Shown here: positions 34,801 through 46,736 of the stretch, piece by piece | How positions within the stretch are numbered: the stretch's first letter is position 1 | Layout: each line of letters opens with the position of its first letter | Assembly: GCF_036884655.1 (NCBI RefSeq) | Contig: NC_088340.1 | Span: forward strand, 12,984,501-13,048,500 | Length of the DNA: 64,000 bases | Source: Musa acuminata AAA Group | Taxonomy: Eukaryota > Streptophyta > Magnoliopsida > Zingiberales > Musaceae | Direction: 5' to 3' | Program-made: the position numbers and the translations under genes | The notes under the pieces: model-generated | The model's database searches: none | Told to the model about the DNA's origin: nothing | What the model saw: the letters and a program-made list of their open reading frames with translations, nothing else

Positions 34801-36279
34801 AATTGACTAAAAATCTTTGTTTTATTCTATACAAGAGAGTATACATATTCCAATAAAATGTCAATAGAATGAATAGCACTTTTGACATGTGAAAATAGAA
34901 TACTTTCACTAATATCAACATCACAACCATAAATTACCAAGGACAGCATGCTAAATATCATTGGGTAAAAAAAGATTATTGAGCTTCACATATGTTTTGC
35001 TAGTTTAAACTTGAAATCAGGACCTGGTGCTTGACCCAAACAAACTAACTGGATGGAGATAATTAACTTCACAAGAGAAATAAAGACTTCAAGATATCTA
35101 CTGAAACAACTTGATTTGCCAGATCTAGCATATTTTTCTCTTCTCTGATTTCACATTTGAGCCGACCAGTAATCTACTTAGCACCAGGCATCTGCTTGTA
35201 ATTACAAATTGCAAATGGATGTTAATGTGACAAGCAAACTCTTTCATGACTGAAATCCTTGAGGCTTCCAGGTTGTAGCATCAAATCACAGTATTTGGTG
35301 ATAAAGGTCTGAGTAGATTGACGCAAGAAATTTGTTTTGTTTATTTATCATTTCTCAAAGAACACAGATGCATATAACTTGTCAAATTACTGCAATTTGT
35401 CAGATAAGGATACATCACATTCCCTTAACAAATATTAAAGAGTGAAACACATCAAACACAGAATATAGTCTGCCACCAATCTGTGTGAAAAAAATAAAAT
35501 AAAATAAATGATTTTATCTGTAAAGTATGTTATATATATTGGCCTAAGGGACACAGGTGAACAAATACATGGCCCAAGATCAAGATGAAGTAGTGATCAT
35601 GAGAAATACAAAATTTCAGAAGATTGAAGAATCACAATCAACCAATGCAGGAAGCATGTATAAATGTTGATAATCTCATGAATATACAACAGACTGAAAT
35701 GGCTCCAACTTGTTTCAAGGATGCCTTTCTATTCAAACTGTACTAGTTAAAAACTCACGTGTTAAAATCAAACAGATGCAAGTAAACTGGATAGAGAAAT
35801 TAGCATATTCTACACATCACAGGAAATTTTATTTGTGAAATTCATCAATAAAGTAATCCTCTAGAAAGGTTTATACTTAAGATTAACAGTCTTCAGACGT
35901 ATTTGTTAAGAATCCAGATGAAGTAGCAGAAGACCTTATACATGGGCTGAATATGTAAACAATATTAATCATGACATATCTCCCATGATATGGTAAATTA
36001 TCGAGCTCTTATGGTTTCACATCTTTCAATTATCCAATTATTATTTATAAAACTCATGTTAATCTACCACCAGATCATGTACTCTGTACTAAATGTAGCA
36101 CATAAAGATTTCAAACCCTAATTAATCTTGTTTTTTTCCTGTATGCAAACAGGTTGTTATTTCATACTGAGGATGTGGTATTAAAAAGGTATTCAAAATT
36201 TAACCTTCTGGTATTTGCTTTCCAATAGATTAATTTGATCAGTGAAGTCCATAATAATCTCATCAGCCACTTTATGCAC
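31879..36279 (-). pseudogene. accA: accA pseudogene: catalytic-core exons, mostly still open
   Basis: Five consecutive exons keep phase and splice sites. 36279-36205 reads VADEIIMDFTDQINLLESKY. 34769-34662 reads KDLYTQLTPVQLLHIACHPN. 34568-34408 reads ELHGGCAAYDDPAIVLGIES. 33013-32899 encodes the crotonase-fold block ending SEELGQ. 32804-32650 carries [20 protein letters not shown], the oxyanion-hole Gly cluster. 31930-31879 follows with PEACAAILWKTSQEAPK. Several positions that I recall as near-invariant in plants are changed: ELHGDRAG is ELHGGCAA, GMPTPHG is GMLTPHG, YRKALRMM is YWKTLHMM. So selection had relaxed even here. Introns are large and two of them carry transposon-like inserts. 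Confidence 0.85.
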
Positions 36280-37503
36280 CTGTATAGCAACGAAAGAATA
36301 ATAATTAGGCACGATGCGATAACACATAGCACCTAAAATCATTGCAAGATAGCTAAAAAAGTAGCTAGCATGAATAATAAAAGTAAGTAAATGTCCAGAA
36401 AGAAAACATGATCATGAATACTGCCAAAAAACAAAATATAACTCGAGCGTTCATAAGAGAATGCTTGCAGTATTATTTAGGAAGGACGGCCCTTTTAAGT
36501 AAAGGATAATAGGATGGATATTATACACTGTGAATTTAAACAACTGTAACTATCATTTTCAGATAAATGAGTAGCAGGACAAAGTTCATCATGCAAAGAA
36601 GGAATAAAATATTATACTTGAACAAGAATTGATAACAGAATTTAGTGATTCACAGAGTAAGACTACCCAAGTATAACATAGAGCTAATTTAAAAGCATCG
36701 ATAAGAAGGGTCACTAAATGACAGTAATGACTTTTCTTGCAGCTGTCACCTCATAATTTAACTCAAATTTATAACCAGAATTAATTAACATTAGAACAGC
36801 AAAAACAGAACATTAATGCAAGCTATCACTCTTCTGCCTAACATCAATTCTAAAAGAAAGGATAATATCCACTTCGAGGAAATCAGGAAGTTTGAAGATG
36901 CAAGATTCGTTCTTGAAGAAGGATAAAATTGCAGTAAAAAAACACCAAATTGGTGACAAAATGTAAGCTATCAGGCGTCCCAGTCGAGCAGACAAAATGA
37001 TATAATCACCAGAGACTGAGATCTCCGGCCCAGAAATCAACAAAATCTATCATACCTCACGAATTCACTACGCTAATCAAAGCCAAAGCGAGAAACCATA
37101 GGCGACATTGCAAAAACTTGGAACGACTCTCATGCACAAAGAGATCTTCCTAAAAAAATCCGTAAACTAGAACACTTACCTGGTATTTTCGATCCACCAG
37201 CTTGTCACTGCTGATCCAAAGAGCAAGAGGACTAAAGGCTCAGAGATATACGGTTAGGTTCCGGGAGCTGATATCTCGGACTTGTTCGAGGGAGGAAACA
37301 ATGGCATCCATTAAACAAAGCTCAGGTGAGTAGTCAGGGCGACGGGTAGGAAGGGGAAGCGGGCGTGATGCGAGCTCGGGCGAAAGCCACGAAGCGAAGA
37401 GAGGATCCCAGGCGGGACGCTTCCCGGGACCCACAGGTTCGGCCTTTACCTCACTTGCTTCATGATTCGTGCCACTGGTACGCCTTCGAAACTGGGCCCG
37501 CAA

Positions 37504-39208
37504 CGTGGACGGTCGAGATGTGAGAATTGACGTAGCTGGGTGGTCAGGATTGGTTAGAACCGTGATTCATGGTGCTTTCCAAATGTTCGCAAATGATGTT
37601 TTGCCTGTGCACACTCGGATTGCAACTGTACCACCGTATGTGAAGATTTACGCACCAGTGTCGTTGCGTAACGCATTTGATGAAATATGTGTTCAGGGGA
37701 AATATGTCTGCTCGATGTAACGGGCCACGCCCAGTCCGTTGACATCGCAGCATATCACTGCCTATTCGGAAGGCAGTGTTACGGTATCTCGTTATAATCG
37801 TTTTGAAGCCTTCCTCAGTTTCGGATGCGAAGGAAACGGGTTTGCGATTCAAAGTATTAGCATAAAATATATAATCCTGCTATCAGTAATACAAAAAATT
37901 TTGATGTCAGGATTAAAATCAAATAAAATTAAATCTAATAATATATTACGATACGTACTTTTTTTTATTGTTGTGATCTACAAGCGCTCTACAAGCGCTA
38001 CTAAATTCTTCTTTTTTCTTCCTAGATCACCTAGATTGATGGATTAAGAAGGAGATTGAGAGATCACCCCTTTTTAACCCCTAGTAAATTATGGAGATTG
38101 GATTAGGAAGATTAAGAGAAAAACTTTAATCTCTCAATGCTTCCCATTAGTCAGGGTCTAGATAAGTTATTCCGATTTTATCACATAAGGAATTCTATTT
38201 TAACTAAACTTCTTTTCTATTAACCATTAACTATTATCATAATCCATTCGTATCTATAATATATCTTATTTAATTAAATAAATTAAATAGATACACGTAC
38301 AAGAGGAAGCGAGATCGGACTCGTCTGCGCAGAGGAAGCAGAAAAATCAGGGGGTATGAGATGTTCGAACAAAACTTAGGGTTCCAGTCTCACCTCCGGT
38401 GGATCTACGACGGTGATACTCTCCTCCGGCGAGGACTCGAGCAGATCGTGGAATTCGGAGAGGATATCCTCCGGAACCGCGGAGAAATCGCAGCTCAAGC
38501 GCTTCGGGACGATCTACGGAGAGAGGGTTAAGAAACGCGATGGATGGAGCAAAGGGAAGGATGGGGGTTTTACGGGAGAACCTTAGGGCGGTACTTCGAA
38601 GGAGGAGGGGTTTCCTTGGGTCGCCCCCCATGACTCGCCGGGCTCGGAGCACGTCTCGGGGTTTGGAGCACGGAGTGCTTCATTGCTGGCGTCGGCGGGC
38701 GCGAAATGTGACTTGGGGGAGCGGTATTTATAGCCCCTTACTACAAGGCTCCAGTAGCGTGAGTTGTACTACGTCGGCCCAACTCAAGCCCACTTCACCC
38801 AATCCCACTGTTAGGTACTAGGTTTTTAAGCAAAATATTCCTCATGACTCAGAGAGCTCATTCTAATAATAAATTAATTTTATCATTTTATAATTTATAT
38901 AATAAAATAATAGTAATAGCTTAGATTACAATGTATTATCACATAAGTATGGTCAATGTATTTATATTTATGTTGAGATATCCGAATTGGTCATTGTATT
39001 ATCACATAAGTAATATATTTTCAAGTTTGAATCTACGGTATGTAAATATTTTCAGCTGGAAAGCTTCTTAGTGGAAAAGTCCATTTGATCATAGATCACA
39101 TCAGGGAATACAACATCCAATCGAATCCATGTACTGGAATCTGTCCCATAGCATCAGGTTGTTCTTCCATCTTCCCATGCTTGCATGCATGCTTCACTAT
39201 ACATATTG
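37504..39208. other. Intergenic region upstream of the accA pseudogene
   Basis: The first 350 bases are moderately GC-rich with an 83-codon open frame (37469-37720, plus), and a 101-codon frame lies at 38347-38652 (minus). Neither resembles a known family. The rest is AT-rich. The block at 38340-38820 has gene-like composition and could be a captured gene fragment or an old transposon. The last ~170 bases may hold the end of the MYB fragment described separately. Confidence 0.4.
39040..39208 (-). pseudogene. Possible 3' end of the MYB pseudogene interrupted by element C
   Basis: On the minus strand, just outside the left edge of element C, a frame-slipped stretch reads IPVHGFDWMLY, then PDVIYDQMDFSTKKLSS and a stop. 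It has the acidic/aromatic look of a MYB C-terminus. Its position and orientation fit the 5' MYB fragment on the other side of C. The assignment is a guess from position and composition, not from a known motif. Confidence 0.3.
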
Positions 39209-39458
39209 ATGTTCATCATTGGCTCATTTAATAACTACCTCAATCATGATCTAAATTATAGGGTGATTTTAATAACTACCTCAATCACGATCTAGTAGTT
39301 ATAAGGTAGTTTCAATAACTACCTCAATCATGAGTGACATGGGAAGTGAGATAGTTAAGTGTGTACACTTGGAAATATTTTGTAAGTATCGAAATGATTC
39401 CTTTTAATTACATTGTAGTATTCTGTTTTATCATTTTCTTGCTCCTCCATCCCTAACA
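39209..39458 (+). repeat. 5' LTR of element C (left edge approximate)
   Basis: Homologous to the A and B LTRs in its right half (TTTTAATTACATTGTAGTAT ... CTCCATCCCTAACA). The left part has a tandem motif of about 45 bases containing AATAACTACCTCAATCA, present three times. The outer edge is estimated from the start of similarity to the 3' LTR. Confidence 0.75.
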
Positions 39459-39483
39459 TTTATGATATCAGAGCTTAGTCTAA

Positions 39484-40450
39484 CTGGGCATTATGACTTT
39501 CAATGGTAATTCCATATCTCAACCCCTTATTCTCATCTTCTCAAGCAAATGTAATGAATTTTAGAGTATCAAGATGAAGACTTTATTCAAGTCTCAAGAT
39601 CTTTGGGACTTAATAAAGAATAGATATATGGATCCGGATGATGAAATCAAACTAAGGGAGAATAGAAAGGACTCAAAAGACATTATTCTTCATTCAATAA
39701 ATTGTACATGAGACAATCTTATCGAGAATTGCAGCGACAACCTCAAAGCAAGCTTGGTTGATACTCTAAAATGAATTTCAAGGCTCATCAAGGGTGATTA
39801 CGGTAAAACTTCAAACCTTTCGTCGTGAGTTTGAAATTTTGTTAATGAAAAGCAATGAATCAGTACAAGATTTTATTTCTCGAGTGACTGAAATTGTTAG
39901 TCAAATGAAATATTATGGTGAACATCTTCCTGATCATATAATTGTTGTAAAAGTTTTGAGAAGTTAAACTCCGAAATTTGATCATGTTATTACGGCAATT
40001 GATGAGTCAAAAGATTTATCTACATATTTATTTGATGAACTAATGGGTTCCTTGTAAGCACATGAAGCAAAGTTGAATAAGTCATTTGAAAAAAGTGAAA
40101 AAATAAAGCATTTCAAGTTAAGGGGGAGTCTTCTACTTCAAAAGAAGATAAAAAATCAATAGGAAGAGGATGTGGCAGAGGAGGATTTCGTGGTAGAGGA
40201 AATGAAAGAAGAAGAGGAAGAGGATACTTTGATGGGCATGATGAACAAAGACAATCAAATTATGATCAAAAAAATTATAAGAGTATAATTCAATGTCACT
40301 ACTATAAAAAGTTTGATCACATGAAGACAGATTGCTGGAAAAGAGAAAAGCAAACAAGCTATTTGGAGGAAAATGAAGAAAATAGTAAATTGTTTGACTT
40401 ATTCACAAGTTCATGATATCTCAAATGATATTTGGTTTTTGGATAGTGGA
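39484..40450 (+). pseudogene. Degenerate gag of element C up to the nested insertion
   Basis: Starts near TTATGACTTTCAATGGTAAT just after the primer site. Recognisable UBN2-type gag blocks include QDLWDLIKNRYMDPDDEIKL and SSRVTEIVSQMKYYGEHLPD-like sequence around 39860-39950. These are followed by a Gly/Arg-rich linker (40150-40240) and a CCHC-like zinc knuckle. Several stops are present. Confidence 0.8.
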
Positions 40451-40455
40451 TGTTC

Positions 40456-42086
40456 TATTAGGATCAAGAGTCAGCACTAAGAGGGGGGGGAGGTGAATTG
40501 GTGCAGTAGTAAGATAATGACGGTTTAAAAACTTTCGTATGATAAAATTATTTCTAACGTAAAATCGTTTTTGAAAACTTAACTTGAAAGCGAGTTCATA
40601 AAAGAGTACAGCAAAAGTAACGAGGAAGTAAAGCACATATGGAGGTTTGCAGTAAGGTAAATAGCAATAAGTAAATGCAAACAAGAGTTTTAGAGTGGTT
40701 CGGTCAACGTGACCTACATCCACTTTCGGTTTCCTCTTCCGACGAGGCCACCGACATCTACTAGAGGCCTTCCTTCAATAGGCGAAGGCTAATCACCTTT
40801 TACAACTCAATTCTCCTTTTATCGGGTTTAGGAGATAACCCTTACACCCCCACTCACTCCTCTCTCAATCTATTCTAACACTTAGAACTTTGAGAGGAGC
40901 TCACACAAGATTGCAGCAGCGTTTCTATACTTTTTTACTCTCAATACTTGTATACTTTAACCAGGGATGGGAGGGGTATTTATAGGCTTCAAGTTGATTC
41001 AAACTTAGAGCCTAAAACTTTCCCATCCCGGGTTCCCTAGGCATGGGCGGTACCACTGCCTACGCTGGGCGATACCACTGCCCAGTGTCAATCTGACTAA
41101 CACTGCCCTGGGCGGTACCACCACCCAAGTCTGGCAGTACCACCACCTGGGGTGCAGTGCTGGACAGTACCACTTCCCAAACTGACGGTACCACCGCCTG
41201 GCACCTTACCAGGGGCGGTACAACTGCCCAGATTGGTGGTACCATCACCTGACACAGTCTCGAAGATTGTGCCACGACGGTAAGACTTCTTGGGACACTG
41301 TTTGGGCTTCTTATTGGGCCCAACATAGTTCTTACATGGGCCTAGCTGACCCCTAATTAGGTTGGCCCAAATCCAAGCTCAATTACGTGTTAACTACAAA
41401 ATCCTAGGACATTTGCTAAGCTAAACAAGTCCCTATGTCTATTCTTTCGGTGATCTTCCGACGAACTTCCGATGGACTCCCAGCAAGCTCCTAAACTTCA
41501 CGATGATCTTCTTGGCAAGTTCCAATAAGCTTTTTTGGCAAGCTCCTAGACTTCTCGGATGGTTCCCGCAGAACTTTCGACGAAACATCCGGACTTCCGA
41601 CGAACTCTCGAACTCCCAATGTGATCGCGTTCTTGACTCCGGGACTTTATTTTGCTACATGTCTTGCCATCGTAATTAATCCTGCATATGTAAAATATAC
41701 TTCAATCTAGACAATTAATACTAAGCATCAATCAAGTTGCCCGGCATGTCATTGGTCCCTTGACGTTTCGTCCGATTTTTAGGCACATCGTCCTCTCTTA
41801 CGACCTATTGCCCAATCGGTTAGTTGACTCCGCAACTCCGATATCCTTAGTGCAATATCCACTTTTCTTGGCTCGATGCCCGAATCCATAGCCCGAAGCA
41901 TTCTATCGATACATCGACCGATCCACTAGCCCGACGTCCAATCTTCTGACATGTTTTTTCGGCCCAACATGATTTTTCCTGCTTTAATTGTCTCATCCTG
42001 ATCGAAGCATCCTACGTCACTCAAAACGTAGATTAAAACATAAACACATATCAATTGGTTTCATCATCAAAATATGAGATTCAACA
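40456..42086 (-). repeat. 3' LTR of element D (1631 bp)
   Basis: On the plus strand it runs from TATTAGGATCAAGAGTCAGC to ATGAGATTCAACA. It differs from its partner by scattered substitutions and a block of about 60 extra bases near 40810-40860, so the insertion is not recent. It contains the GGTACC-palindrome array listed separately. Confidence 0.92.
41044..41262. repeat. Array of GGTACC-centred near-palindromes in the D 3' LTR
   Basis: Six or more variants of GGGCGGTACCACCGCC occur in about 220 bases, spaced irregularly and separated by short linkers such as CAGTGTCAATCTGAC. Each is a near-perfect inverted repeat around GGTACC, so the transcript could form a row of short hairpins. Confidence 0.85.
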
Positions 42087-44119
42087 ATCTCCCCCATTTT
42101 GATGATGACAACTAATCGACGACGGAGTTAACCTTAACTCCCGGAGTTTAAACAAACTCCCCCTATCAATATACCATATTGATAGAAACTCTTGGATTCA
42201 AAAATCCAAGCAACATGTCATGATCAAATCATGGATGACAACAACATACTTTTCCCCCTTTGTCATGAACAAAAAGGAGAAGTTTCAACTCTTATGAGTT
42301 CAGAGATATATATTCAAATCATTGTATAAAAAACATAGTATCAAATTTTATCATCATGCAATTTGTAAGCTAAAAAATTTAACAAGTTCTACAACATACA
42401 AGTTAGCCAATTTTATAACATTTTAGAACATGCAAGCTAGCAGTTTTGAGATTTTCAAGAAAGCAACTCTTGTTTCTTGAAATATACAAGTTGCAAACTA
42501 GCAAATTTTTGCTTCCTTTATAATGTTTGAGCTCACAATTTTGCTTCCGTTGCAAAGTGTAAGATTAGCATGTTTAGCATCTTGAGATAGACAAGATAGC
42601 ACATTTTTATATTTTCTTGAGATTTCAAGTTAGCAATTATCGGTGATGTTAAAGATAGCAATTTCTTCTCTTTTGAGAAGTATAATTTTTGCTTTCTTCT
42701 TGAATTGTGCAAGCTAGCTAGTTTGCCTCTTTTCATGATGTCCACGCTATAAATTCTTGTTCGCCCTTTATCATTGTCGAAAAGAAAGGAAGACCCATTA
42801 CATCAATTTTTAAATTATGATAAAAATATGTAATTATTCTTATTTGTGCATCATTATATTTTTAAATTAGAACATGCATAATTTTAAAACTTTACATTTT
42901 ATTTTTCATGCACGATACCGAAAAATAAATCATTCATCATTATGAGAATATCATACATGATACTAAAACATTAAGCATTTAACAATATTTTGATCATGAT
43001 ACACATCATATGCATCACACATATCATCACAATAAAAGCATAAGTATTGTATGCATTATTCCAAATCATCATTCTTGGGTATCATTTTAGAAAATGATAT
43101 TTATTGATTTTCATATAATTTCAAAAAATCATAGTGTTACATGTATTTTTATCTAAGGAAAAAATCATAGTGTTGCATATATCATTCCAAAACATTTCAA
43201 GCCATACAAGTCATAAATACAAGGAAATTATGTCATGAAAGATAAGACTGTGAATACCAAAAGATATGATTCATAAATAATTTCTTTTTTAATAAAATAT
43301 AAGAAGTCATGGTGAACGATCTTGATTTATATAAAATTTTAAAACATAATTATCAAGATCATGGTTAGTTTTATAGATCTCCTCTTTAGTAAATGGTAAA
43401 AGGAAACATAGGAGTACAAAGAAGAGATCATGATTGAAAAAAATCAAATAATTTCAAGAGATTAAGATCGAATAAAACTCATTCAAATCAAAATCGTCAA
43501 ATCAAAATCATTTTCAAGAGATTCAAGAACAATGCTTTTCTCTTTTTAGTTGTTTAAATTCATGTGATTTATTTTATTTATGCCAAATAAAAATATGCAT
43601 CAACGTTTAGGATTGAAAAATGAATTTCGTCATAAAAACCATCAAGACTAATAAATCACAAAAATCATCATGTATAACTTTAAAATCTCATACATAAAAT
43701 CATCAAATCATGATATCAAAACTTCAATATTTTCATTACAACATCAAGTAAGGTTTCATTGAACATAACTTTGAATGATTCTTATATATATCTAAAATTT
43801 CTTTAGTTTTAATTTATATGATTGACTTTATATTAGCATGCTCAAAATTTTGTTCTTATGTCAAAACCATACATCATGTTTGAAAAACAAAGACAAGGTT
43901 CATAAAAAAAATATCAAGCCTTCCATACAAAAGTCATGCATCGTCATTGAAAAGCAATATAGAAATCATCAAAATACACATTCTTGCTTCTTAAGCACAT
44001 ACATAAGATTAATCTTACTATGTGTACAATTATTAGATTTATATCTAGCATTTTATTGCATTAACATGAAACATGCAATTTTCATTATCATTTTCAAAAT
44101 TACGAGCATGATCATATTT
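42087..44119. other. AT-rich non-coding interior of element D
   Basis: Two kilobases between the gag end and the polypurine tract, where pol would be expected. It has no ORF with similarity to protease, integrase or RT. It contains loose repeats of AAGCTAGCAATTTT-like phrases (about 42360-42730) and ATCATCATAT-type phrases (42840-43150). Confidence 0.7.
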
Positions 44120-45138
44120 TTATATTTTCATTTTTAAACATTTATTTTTTAAGAAAATTAATTCAAAACAAAAAAATACATTATGAAAAGCATCATTAAT
44201 TTCAAAGTAAATTAGGGGGATTTCGATTACCTCATCATTGAAAGCGGTTAAGGCGTAGTTTGCCACCTCACATTTCTTGATTTTCTCCTCGTCTTCGGAG
44301 GAGCTTGATTCATCCCAATTTTTGTTTTTCTTCTTGCGTTCAAAACAAGTAGTTCCGTTCTTTTTGTTCTTAAATTTTTGTTTTATTAACTTTTTAAATT
44401 TCTTAGTGAGTTCAAGTTCACTTTCACTTGAGCTTATGCTCGAGTGGTCTTCAAATGTTCCATGTCTCAAATCCTTCCTGTTATTTGGAAGGTAGTTTTG
44501 TTCATCATGTTCATCATATGCATTGTGCACCATTTCATATGTCATCAATGAACTGATAAGTTTTTCAAGTGAAAAATATTTAAATCTTTTGTTTTTTGTA
44601 TTACCGTTACTTTCGAGTCCCAAGTTTTAGAAAGTGATCTTAAGATCTTGTTAACGAGTTCAAAGTTCGAAAAACTTTTACCAAGTGCTTTTAGACTATT
44701 GACGACATCCGTAAAATGGGTGTACATGTCTCTAATAGTTTCTCTTGGTTCCATACAAAACATCTCAAAATTGTGCATTAAAAAATTTACTTTAGAATCT
44801 TTTACACTACTTGTGCCTTTGTGTGTGATTTCAAGAGTACACCAAATATCGAAAGTCATTTCGCACAAAGAAACCCGATTAAACTTTGTTTTATCTAAGG
44901 CGCAAAATAGAGTATTCATAGCTCTAATATTTAAAGAAAAAGTCTTCTTTTCCAAATCATTCCAATCTTTCATCGGAAGAGAAGACCTTTTAAAGTCGGA
45001 TTTGACTAAGTGCCATAAATTCAAAACCAAAGAAAACAAGAAAACTCTCATTCGAGCTTTCCAATAAGTATAGTCTGTCCCATTGAAAAAGGGAGGACGA
45101 ATGAGAGAGTGACCTTCTTGAAAGCCGAAAAGAGCCAT
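44120..45138 (-). CDS. Copia-type gag of element D, one frameshift
   Basis: The ORF opens at 45138 (MALFGFQEGHSLIRPPFFNG then TDYTYWKARMRVFL), the classic start of plant Copia gag where the W-K-x-RM motif heads the UBN2 domain. It stays open to about 44545. A one-base slip near 44570-44600 moves it to a second frame, which continues as SLMTYEMVHNAYDEH, a Ser/Glu-rich stretch and KCEVANYALTAFNDEVIE down to about 44120. No protease or pol follows. Gag would package the RNA into particles in trans with another element's enzymes. The frameshift probably makes it inactive now. Confidence 0.85.
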
Positions 45139-45188
45139 TTCTCTTGGGTGCTAAACCAATTGAGAAATCACGAGGCTCTGATACAAAT

Positions 45189-46731
45189 TGTTAGGATCAA
45201 GAGTCGGCACTAAAAGGGGGGGTGAATTAGTGCAGCAGTAAGATAACGACGGTTTAAAAACTTTCGTACGATAAAACTGTTTCCGACGTAAAACTATTTT
45301 CGGAAACTTAACTTGAAAGCGAGTTTGTAAAGGAGTGCAGCAAAAATAATGAGGAAGTAAAGCATATATGGAGGTTTACAGTAAGGTAAATAGCAATAAG
45401 TAAATGCAAACCAGAATTTTAGAGTGGTTCAGTCAACGTGACCTACATCCACTTTCGGCTTCCTCCTTCGATGAGGTCACAAGCATCCACTAGAGGCCTT
45501 CCTTCAATAGGCAAAGGCCAATCACCTTTTACAAGCATCAACTCAATTCTCTCAATCTATTCTAACACTTAGAACTTTGAGAGGAGCTCACACAAGATTG
45601 CAACTGTGTTTCTATACTTTTTTACTCTTAATACTTGTGTACTTTAACCAGGGATGGGAGGGTATTTATAGGCTTCAAGTTGATTCAAACTTAAAGCCCA
45701 AAACTTTCCAATCCCGGGTTCCCCGGGCACGAGCGGTACCACCGCCTGCGTTGGGCGGTACCACCGCCCAATCTCAGTCTGACTGACACTGTCCTAGGCG
45801 GTACCATCGCCTAGATTGGCGGTACCACCACCTAGCACCCTGCCAAGGGTGGTACAACCGCCCAGACTTGTAGTACCACCACCTGACATAGTCTCGAAGA
45901 CTATGCCACGACGGTGAGACTTCTTGGGGCACTGTTTGGACTTCTTATTGGGCCCAACATAGTTCTTACATGGGCCTAGCTAGCCCCTAATTAGGTTGGC
46001 CCAAATCCAAGCCCAATCACATGCTGACTACGAAATCCTAAGACATTTGGTAAGCTAAACAAGTCTCTATGTCTATTCTTCCGGCGAGCTTCTAGCGATC
46101 TTCCGGCGAACTTCCGACGGAGTCTCGGCAAGCTCCTGAACTTCACGATGATCTTCTTGGCGAGTTTTGATGAGCTTCTCTGGCAAGCTCCAGGACTTCT
46201 CGGATGGTTCCCGCAGAACTTCCGACGAAACGTCCGAAATTTCGACGAACTCTCGAACTCCCAATGTGATTGCGTCCTTGACTCCAAGACTTCATTTTGC
46301 TCCATGCTTTACTATCGTAGTTAATCCTGCACATGTAAAACATACTTCGATCTAGGCAATTAATGCTAAGCATTAATCAAATTGCCCGACATGTCATTGG
46401 TCCCTCGACGCTTCGTCCGATTCTTTGGCATATCGTCCTCTCTTGCGGCCTATTGCCCAATCGGTCAGTTGACTCCGCAACTCCGATATCCTTAGCGCAA
46501 TACCCTCTCTTCTTGGCTTGATACCCGAATCCATGGCTCAAAGCCTTCTATCGATACGTCGTTCGATCCACTGGCCTGACATCCAATCTTCTAACATGTT
46601 CCTCCGGCCCAACATGATTTTTCCTGCTTTAATTGTCTCATCCTGATTGAAGCATCCTGCATCACTCAAAATACAGATTAAAACATAAACATATATCAAT
46701 TGGTTTCATCATTAAAATACGAGATTCAATA
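45189..46731 (-). repeat. 5' LTR of element D (1543 bp)
   Basis: On the plus strand it runs from TGTTAGGATCAAGAGTCGGC to ACGAGATTCAATA. The primer-binding site lies against its left end. It carries a second copy of the palindrome array and a run of CTTCCGGCGA/CTTCCGACGG-like direct repeats near 46078-46240. Confidence 0.92.
45728..45885. repeat. Array of GGTACC-centred near-palindromes in the D 5' LTR
   Basis: The counterpart of the array in the other LTR, with fewer units (GAGCGGTACCACCGCCTGCG, GGGCGGTACCACCGCCC, GGCGGTACCATCGCC and others). The different copy number between LTRs suggests gain or loss since insertion. Confidence 0.85.
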
Positions 46732-46736
46732 TGTTC

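Larger units (their letters stand above)
21197..37503 (-). pseudogene. accA: Pseudogene of plastid acetyl-CoA carboxylase carboxyltransferase alpha subunit
   Basis: The intact gene makes the nuclear-encoded alpha-CT subunit of the plastid heteromeric acetyl-CoA carboxylase, the first step of fatty-acid synthesis. Minus-strand exons can be followed in order: a decayed first exon ending at 37180, then 36279-36205, 34769-34662, 34568-34408, 33013-32899, 32804-32650, 31930-31879, about 31796-31715, 30909-30833, and a last exon from 30068 to the stop at 21197 that two Copia elements interrupt. Recognisable blocks include [58 protein letters not shown] and PEACAAILWKT, then the plant-specific coiled-coil extension. 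Frameshifts, an in-frame stop, a 14-bp duplication and the two insertions rule out a full-length product. A functional copy probably exists elsewhere. Confidence 0.9.
40456..46731 (-). mobile_element. Non-autonomous, gag-only LTR retrotransposon D nested in element C
   Basis: A 6.28-kb insertion flanked by the pentamer TGTTC at 40451-40455 and 46732-46736. Removing it restores element C. LTRs are 40456-42086 (1631 bp) and 45189-46731 (1543 bp), with TG...CA ends where not mutated. In its own (minus) orientation the 5' LTR is on the right. A primer-binding site reading ATTTGTATCAGAGC follows at 45188-45175, then gag, about 2 kb of AT-rich non-coding DNA, and a polypurine tract (AAAATGGGGGAGAT, 42100-42087) against the 3' LTR. 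No integrase or reverse transcriptase can be found, so it needed another Copia's enzymes. Confidence 0.92.

Noticed and set aside
37469..37720. 83-codon plus-strand ORF as a small gene
   Set aside because: No similarity, no splice or promoter context, and it overlaps the 5' remnant of the accA pseudogene on the other strand. It is not supported enough to list as a gene.
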